Of a stretch of 64,000 bases of DNA, positions 59,115-64,000 are shown piece by piece. Source of the DNA: Isoetes taiwanensis (lineage: Eukaryota > Streptophyta > Lycopodiopsida > Isoetales > Isoetaceae); contig JAJEKV010000293.1 of NCBI GenBank assembly GCA_021234155.1, forward strand, positions 248,001-312,000, in the 5' to 3' direction. The notes under the pieces were generated by a model, which was not told the DNA's origin, searched no databases, and worked only from the letters and a program-made list of their open reading frames with translations. The translations under genes were made by a program, and so were the position numbers. The number at the start of each line of letters is the position of its first letter. Positions within the stretch are counted from its first letter, which is position 1.

Positions 59115-60167
59115 GGGGTTGCTGGGACATTGTAGGTTGCTCCCTACCCGCTTGTCGCTTTCCCCTATTCTTCCCCCGGTGTTGCGGTTGCTCCCTCTCT
59201 TGTCGGTTGCTCTTTGCTACTTGCTCTTCACCTGCTCTCTCCTGTTCTTGGGGTTGCTCTGCCGAGGTTGCTCTCGCCATTTGCCTTCCTCCGCCAGAAA
59301 CAGACGCATGCGATCTCCAATTTCCCCAGAGCCTTGCGATATTATTCACCCGAAGTGCTAGTCGTTGCTCCTCCCACGAGGTGAAACGATTCGTGCGAAG
59401 AGCTTGAGGGCTAAGTTCGCCGTCTGCCTAAGTGAGGGCCTCAGAATTTGCTTGTTTATGCACCGAGTGTTTAAATGTTAGGTGCAAGGCACGGAGCTTC
59501 CAACCTTCTAGCTACTTGTTTGGTCCTCCCCAGCTTGGCTTCCTTGATGGTGGCCTCTTGTTTATCTTGCCTCTATCTCCCACGGCTCCTTTGGATCGAT
59601 CTCATTCGGTTGATTCGATTGGGACGCTCTTATGCAACACCGGAGATTAGCTTATAATTAAGCCCTTACAAGGGTAAAGGAGGTTCAAGCTACCATTTAG
59701 AACTTCTAGGGGAGTAGAGGTGCTTCTATAGGTTTAATAGCTACTTTTTTCTTAAGAGTAAATTTTATTATAACTATGGGACTATGGGTTATTAATTAAG
59801 GTACTTTCCCTAATTACTTAACTATTTCTCAAAATTTCCTAATTCCTTTTGGGTCAAGTAGTGGTCATTCTTACCATTTCTTTCAAGCTTTATTTTGAGC
59901 AATTTCTCATTCAATTTTTTTTTTTCACTTGAAAGGTGCGGTTCATGAACAACTTGAGCTCAATTTTACTAGAAGGTTTCTTTTGACTATATTATTTCTA
60001 CCACTTAGACTATACTTAATCTAATTACGACCCTACTAATGGGAAAAAAATTTCTCCCACCTTTCGCGGTTCAAGATGGAATTCTCATTCCATTCATTAG
60101 CTAGGCAGTTAGACTACCTATTCAGGGGATATGGTGGGTGCTAGCTCTTGGTCAACCAAGAACATTG
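59115..60167 (-). pseudogene. Gag N-terminus and leader of element B
   Basis: Minus frame 59349-59115 reads ATSAEQPQEQERAGEEQV and QEREQPQHRGKNRGKRQAG, then is cut by element C at TMSQQP. Joining it to 51080 resumes QQQEQQQGE-type text. 59400-60167 is the untranslated leader after the 5' LTR; I see no further gene there. Confidence 0.6.
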
Positions 60168-60177
60168 CTCGATACCA
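60168..60177 (-). other. Primer-binding site of element B
   Basis: Minus-strand TGGTATCGAGC next to the 5' LTR end. The expected site is TGGTATCAGAGC, complementary to initiator tRNA-Met; one base is missing. Confidence 0.75.
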
Positions 60178-60178
60178 T

Positions 60179-61816
60179 TGTGACGCCTCCACTAAAATAT
60201 CGGCCCGGCATTTTACACTCGGCAGAAATCCCCATCCAGGTCCATCAACCGCATGGGCCCTCCGTCTAACAACCAAGGCCGAGAGAATCCTAGATGCGGG
60301 CAGGGGACACGAAGGTGTCTTGCGCGCCCTTCCCTATGGGCTCCTATCGGCGGATGCATAAACAACGTCCGTAACTAGCAATAACAATACAACATACTAC
60401 CGAAGGGTAGTCCATCACATATCCATAAGAGCAAAGAAGACAATCATAAGCCATAAAACATAAGAGCTCCTACCCATGGCTCGACTCATAAGGGAGGATG
60501 ACCCGACCGCTAGGGCCTCAAGATAGAGCAATGAAGTCATAACAATGGCGGGGGGGCATAAGACAATGGCTAGGTTGACCACTCCATCCGCCCCTCCTGC
60601 AGGCATACTTTGCGGATGGGCTCAATCAGGCTCGGCATGACTCTAGCCTTCCTGACACGCAATCCCATGGCATCACCCATCTGGGACTACTCCGGGGACT
60701 ACCAAAGTTGCATCTCCACGTCCGCCGAGGCGAGGAAGGGTTGCATCTCCCCTTCCGGGGTCTAGAGGTTCCACGGGCGCTAGAGAATCGTGGCGACACA
60801 CGATTCATACCCCCGATCGAACCCCCAAAACAAGAGCCAAGCCGACACTTGCAGCTCTTGAGAGGCGACACCATCGCCTGTGAGGTGTCGGACTCCATGC
60901 TCTACCCGCCGGGTGACCAGACCATAAGCCTAGCCCACTATGGGATCCCCCGTAGCCCCACTCGGCGGGGATCCTCCCTCCGCATTGCCTCTAGCCCCGT
61001 TGTGTAGTGCTGAGTCACATCATAGCCTCCATAGCCGGTGGGTTCCCAATGCACGCCGCAACTAATAGGAACTAAGGGATCTAATCTAGGAGCATACTAC
61101 ATATGGCTCTAGGTCTCTACCCCCTTCCCAATACAAGAGGAGCAAACATGATCAACCATCGTCACATAATCATCACATCATGAGAATAATCATAAGAACA
61201 TCTTAACCTAATCATACAAATCTAACTTACGCTTAGGGTTCCTTGATTAGGGTTCAAGATGATGCATGAGGGTTCTAGGATGGCTCTACCCTAGATACAA
61301 GATACTAACTCATCCGGAATGTTAATTCCGCATGAACTACTATGACTACTACTCTACATACCTGCCCTGAAGCACTCCCCTCCCAATCTGGCGTCTCCAT
61401 GGTCTTCGGTGTTCGAGGTAGCTCCCACTCCGGCTGATGCACTCACGCCCGGCACGCCATGCTATCGCCACACCCAGCCGGTTCGGTAAAACGGAGTTTC
61501 GAAGGCCAAGAAGGTTCCCTGTGATTTGTTGGAGCAGAGAAAAAGAGGCCCAGGATTAGGGTTTAGGCCTTTATAGGTTAGGGTTCACATGTTATGCCAC
61601 ATGGCTCCAATAGGGTAAGACCGTGTGGCGGGTGCCCAATAGGTTAAGGCCACGTGGAAAATGGTCTTAACCTAAGGTTGGCTAAGTTATATGAATAACT
61701 TAGTCATGCCCCCTAGTGCCACAATCTATGGTATACAAGGCTATGAAGATAGACTTGTATAGTGACGGGTCCAGGAATATACGTATTTATAGCGTATATT
61801 CCCCTGGAACGTCACA
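60179..61816 (-). repeat. 5' LTR of element B (1638 bp)
   Basis: Ends TGTGACG (plus left) and CGTCACA (plus right), perfect 7-bp inverted termini. Pairs with 42637-44259. Confidence 0.9.
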
Positions 61817-61821
61817 GGGGT
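61817..61821. repeat. Target-site duplication GGGGT (right, middle layer)
   Basis: Exact match to 42632-42636. Confidence 0.82.
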
Positions 61822-62007
61822 GCATGGGGTTATTAATTGTGTATGTTTATTTAACATGCACAATATTCAAAGTTGCCCCTAGGTGCAACCCTTGCCCCCT
61901 AGGTGCAACCTACTACAACCACCAAGTACATGTCATCCGTGACATGCATGGGTGACGTGGCAGTATAATATACGTATTCGGGGCATATATTATGCTGGAA
62001 CGTCACA
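61822..62007. mobile_element. Solo LTR, right part
   Basis: Continuation of the LTR cut at 42636. It holds 'aatatacgtattcggggcat' and ends GGAACGTCACA like the element B LTR. A short duplicated phrase ('gccccctaggtgcaacc') lies inside. Confidence 0.75.
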
Positions 62008-62012
62008 ATTAA
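62008..62012. repeat. Target-site duplication ATTAA (right, outermost)
   Basis: Exact match to 41243-41247. Confidence 0.82.
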
Positions 62013-63586
62013 TTACACATTACAACATTTTTATTCAAAAATAGAGTTATTATGAACTTGATGGTATTTCATATCTGTGTGTAGCCTCCTCCAAACTTAT
62101 GAAGACAATTTGCATGAATGCAAACTCCGTTCCCTATTGGCTCTATGCATCTACTGTGGGACATGATATGAGAAGTATATGTCAAGCTTCGATAATTCTT
62201 AATCTCATAGTGGCTTTTACTTTCATCCAAACTACAAGTGGTTATCTTGTTCCAGGAGTTAAGAAACAATGAAACTTACTATTATTTTATTTTAGTATGG
62301 TAACCTAGTGCTCTTTATTACATGGTCGAGTTCCATTCTCACTATGAACACGTTGTACTTTGCAAGTAAAAATGGTTGAAAAATGCTGCAGAAGTTCCAG
62401 CGGAGATGAGTTTGCAACCTCTAATGGCTATAAGAAAATGAATTGTAACATGAAGGTGGTTTTCAAATATTGAAAACATACCAAAAACGTCCGTGATAAA
62501 AATCCCGCTGGTCTGAGACCTCTGGTTTATGCATTTTGTTGGCTAAATAGAGAATGAAATAGTTGATGTGGCACAAGAAATGGTTTTCTTTTATGCTTCT
62601 GTTGGTAATGCATTAAAGGCTGAATGAAGAATGGTGTAGACGTGTAAATATATATCTCAACCTAGAAGAACGTTGATATCACAATCAAGTTATTGTATAT
62701 TATGAGGCCTAGACCTCTTATTCTAGGGCCCAGAACAACAATGTGATTCTAGGGGCACAGAGTGCAAGTTGACCCCGGTGGACACACCGTGAAGTGTAGT
62801 TACAAGCGACATCGGTTAGAATAGCAAAATGTCAAATAGCTGATTAAGAATGCAATGTAAAAATAAATATAAAAATCGTAGTCTCTTAAGATATTCCTGG
62901 CAACACTCTTGGAAGATAATTTTGGCAACAATCTTGAGAATTTGTCATAGGTGGCACGACATAATTGGCTCATGCACTTGAAATGCTTGCAACCAAACTT
63001 TAAGTTGCAAGAATGGATAAAAAGAGGACGAAACCTGCAGAATTAGGTTAAGTGATCATGACGATGTGAAATGGACTTTGGTTGCATGTAATGCATGTGC
63101 CTTAGTACACCAAATTTGCATACATTTGCAGACTGATATTCAAACCGTGTCAAGCATGCATCATTTTTCCAAACATCGTTCTCATTTAGATTATCGTTCT
63201 CATCATTAACATTTTGTTTTGGCAGAGGCCAAATTTGATCTACCACGTTTGAAACATTTCCATACATTGAGCAGAGCAAATAATAGTGTTGTGCAATATT
63301 GCATGACGGACCATCTCCATTATGCATATCATAAATTTGTTCTTACCATATGGAAAGCTATTGGGTTAATGGGTTCATGTTTTATTCATATGCATTTTGA
63401 ATAACCATTTTGCATAGATATATTGGCAAGTACAGAGGTTAGAATTCTCCATGCTCAAACACAGTTCAATTTTTGTATGTTCGGAACTTAGATTCTTTTT
63501 ATTTAATGCAGAGTCGTTATGGTCAATATTCTTCTATCGTGCGGGCACTGAACACAAGGCAACAAAATGCAGGTTCAAATTATGCA
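62013..63586. other. No gene recognised
   Basis: Unique AT-rich sequence, the original neighbour of 41242 before the nest inserted. Short minus-strand frames (62069-62269, 63043-63327) carry no family signature. Confidence 0.5.
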
Positions 63587-63911
63587 TGTTCTAGCATGTA
63601 TAGACGAGTTGGGGAAGAGAAACGTTCGCGGCGGCCAAGGCCGCCGCGATAAGTTTCTTGTATTATATAAAAATCCCTTCGCTCGACCCGCCACCTCCCT
63701 TGGCGGCGTAGCCGAGGTCTTTACTGTTTGGAATCTCCCTTGTATGGAGACGTGGTGCACCTTCACCTTTTGCCTTATATGGCACTCTTGCCTAATAAGG
63801 CACGTATTCATGTATAAATATTAATCTCATATAAATGAGTTTTTTCTTGTTTTGTGGGCAAAGCGTCGCACTCATAAGCTCCTCTTTACTGCTTTCTTTA
63901 CATTTCTAACA
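63587..63911 (+). repeat. 5' LTR of a Copia element (start uncertain)
   Basis: Ends CTAACA directly before a TGGTATCAGAGCC primer site (63912-63924). A start at TGTTCTAG (63587) is a guess. It contains the GC hairpin motif shared with 13586-13650 and a TATATAAA promoter box near 63664. Confidence 0.6.
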
Positions 63912-64000
63912 TGGTATCAGAGCCAAGTTCTTCTGCTGTTACTTTTCGTGGGCTCACTGGAACAAAGACACTTTATGTTTTCTCTGGATCTGGCTTTCCT
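63911..64000 (+). CDS. Copia polyprotein start (partial)
   Basis: From the ATG that overlaps the primer site, the frame reads MVSEPSSSAVTFRGLTGTK and stays open for 30 codons to the window edge. Placement directly after a tRNA-Met primer site and a Ser-rich start are typical of plant Copia Gag. The true start could be elsewhere because most of the gene is outside the window. Confidence 0.45.
   Translation, partial: MVSEPSSSAVTFRGLTGTKTLYVFSGSGFP
63912..63924 (+). other. Primer-binding site (initiator tRNA-Met)
   Basis: TGGTATCAGAGCC, identical to the site of the 38.4-kb element but on the plus strand. It marks the boundary between the LTR and the interior of the Copia element. Confidence 0.85.

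Larger units (their letters stand above)
42637..61816 (-). mobile_element. Chromodomain-bearing Ty3/gypsy element B (19.2 kb with insert)
   Basis: Minus-strand element with 1.6-kb LTRs (61816-60179 and 44259-42637), a TGGTATCGAGC primer site just after the 5' LTR, a purine tract before the 3' LTR and GGGGT target duplications. Coding remnants in order are gag (Gln/Glu-rich, split by the inner element), protease, RT, integrase and chromodomain. Without the 8-kb inner insertion it would be about 11.1 kb. RNase H appears deleted. All frames are broken, so it is non-autonomous now. Confidence 0.88.

Overview
This window is plant nuclear DNA. It has spliced genes with plant-type GT-AG introns, plant-specific protein families (a xyloglucan endotransglucosylase/hydrolase and an Alfin-like PHD protein), Ty3/gypsy and Copia LTR retrotransposons, and long arrays of tandem repeats. 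No organelle or bacterial features were seen. Low gene density and nested retroelements suggest a large, repeat-rich genome. I cannot fix the lineage; a fern or gymnosperm is only a guess.

Layout. 1-6655: tandem copies of a ~0.95-1.15 kb unit, interrupted by foldback (hairpin) elements. 6.7-11.4 kb: non-coding DNA with GA, TATC and TTATC microsatellites. 11.46-12.12 kb (minus): an Alfin-like PHD pseudogene with a 196-bp CACTA-type MITE inside an exon. 15.2-16.3 kb (minus): an XTH gene with clean splice sites but two in-frame stops in exon 1. 19.0-24.1 kb (minus): a decayed Ty3/gypsy element with LTR-like sequence to 25.58 kb. 25.78-32.73 kb: a satellite array in which ~430-bp and ~268-bp units alternate, each with a tRNA-like (SINE-type) promoter module. 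33.95-34.81 kb (minus): a broken Myb/SANT-like gene. 35.835-38.643 kb (minus): a small LTR retrotransposon with perfect 5-bp target duplications that carries a non-retroviral, probably host-derived ORF. 38.711-39.804 kb (plus): an intact two-exon mpaB/DUF2236-type oxygenase gene, with the retrotransposon ending 67 bp before its start codon. 41.248-62.007 kb: a three-level nest in which a Ty3/gypsy element (plus, 51.081-59.114) lies in a chromodomain-bearing Ty3/gypsy element (minus, 42.637-61.816), which lies in a related solo LTR. The last ~0.4 kb is the 5' end of a plus-strand Copia element that leaves the window.

The only gene that looks fully intact is the mpaB-like oxygenase. Most of the remaining information is transposon history: gene capture, exon disruption by a MITE, nested insertion with readable target-site duplications, and conversion of a SINE-like unit into a higher-order satellite. 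Differences between repeat copies cluster at CG- and CHG-containing words, so some frameshifts and indels may be consensus errors at methylated cytosines rather than biology.
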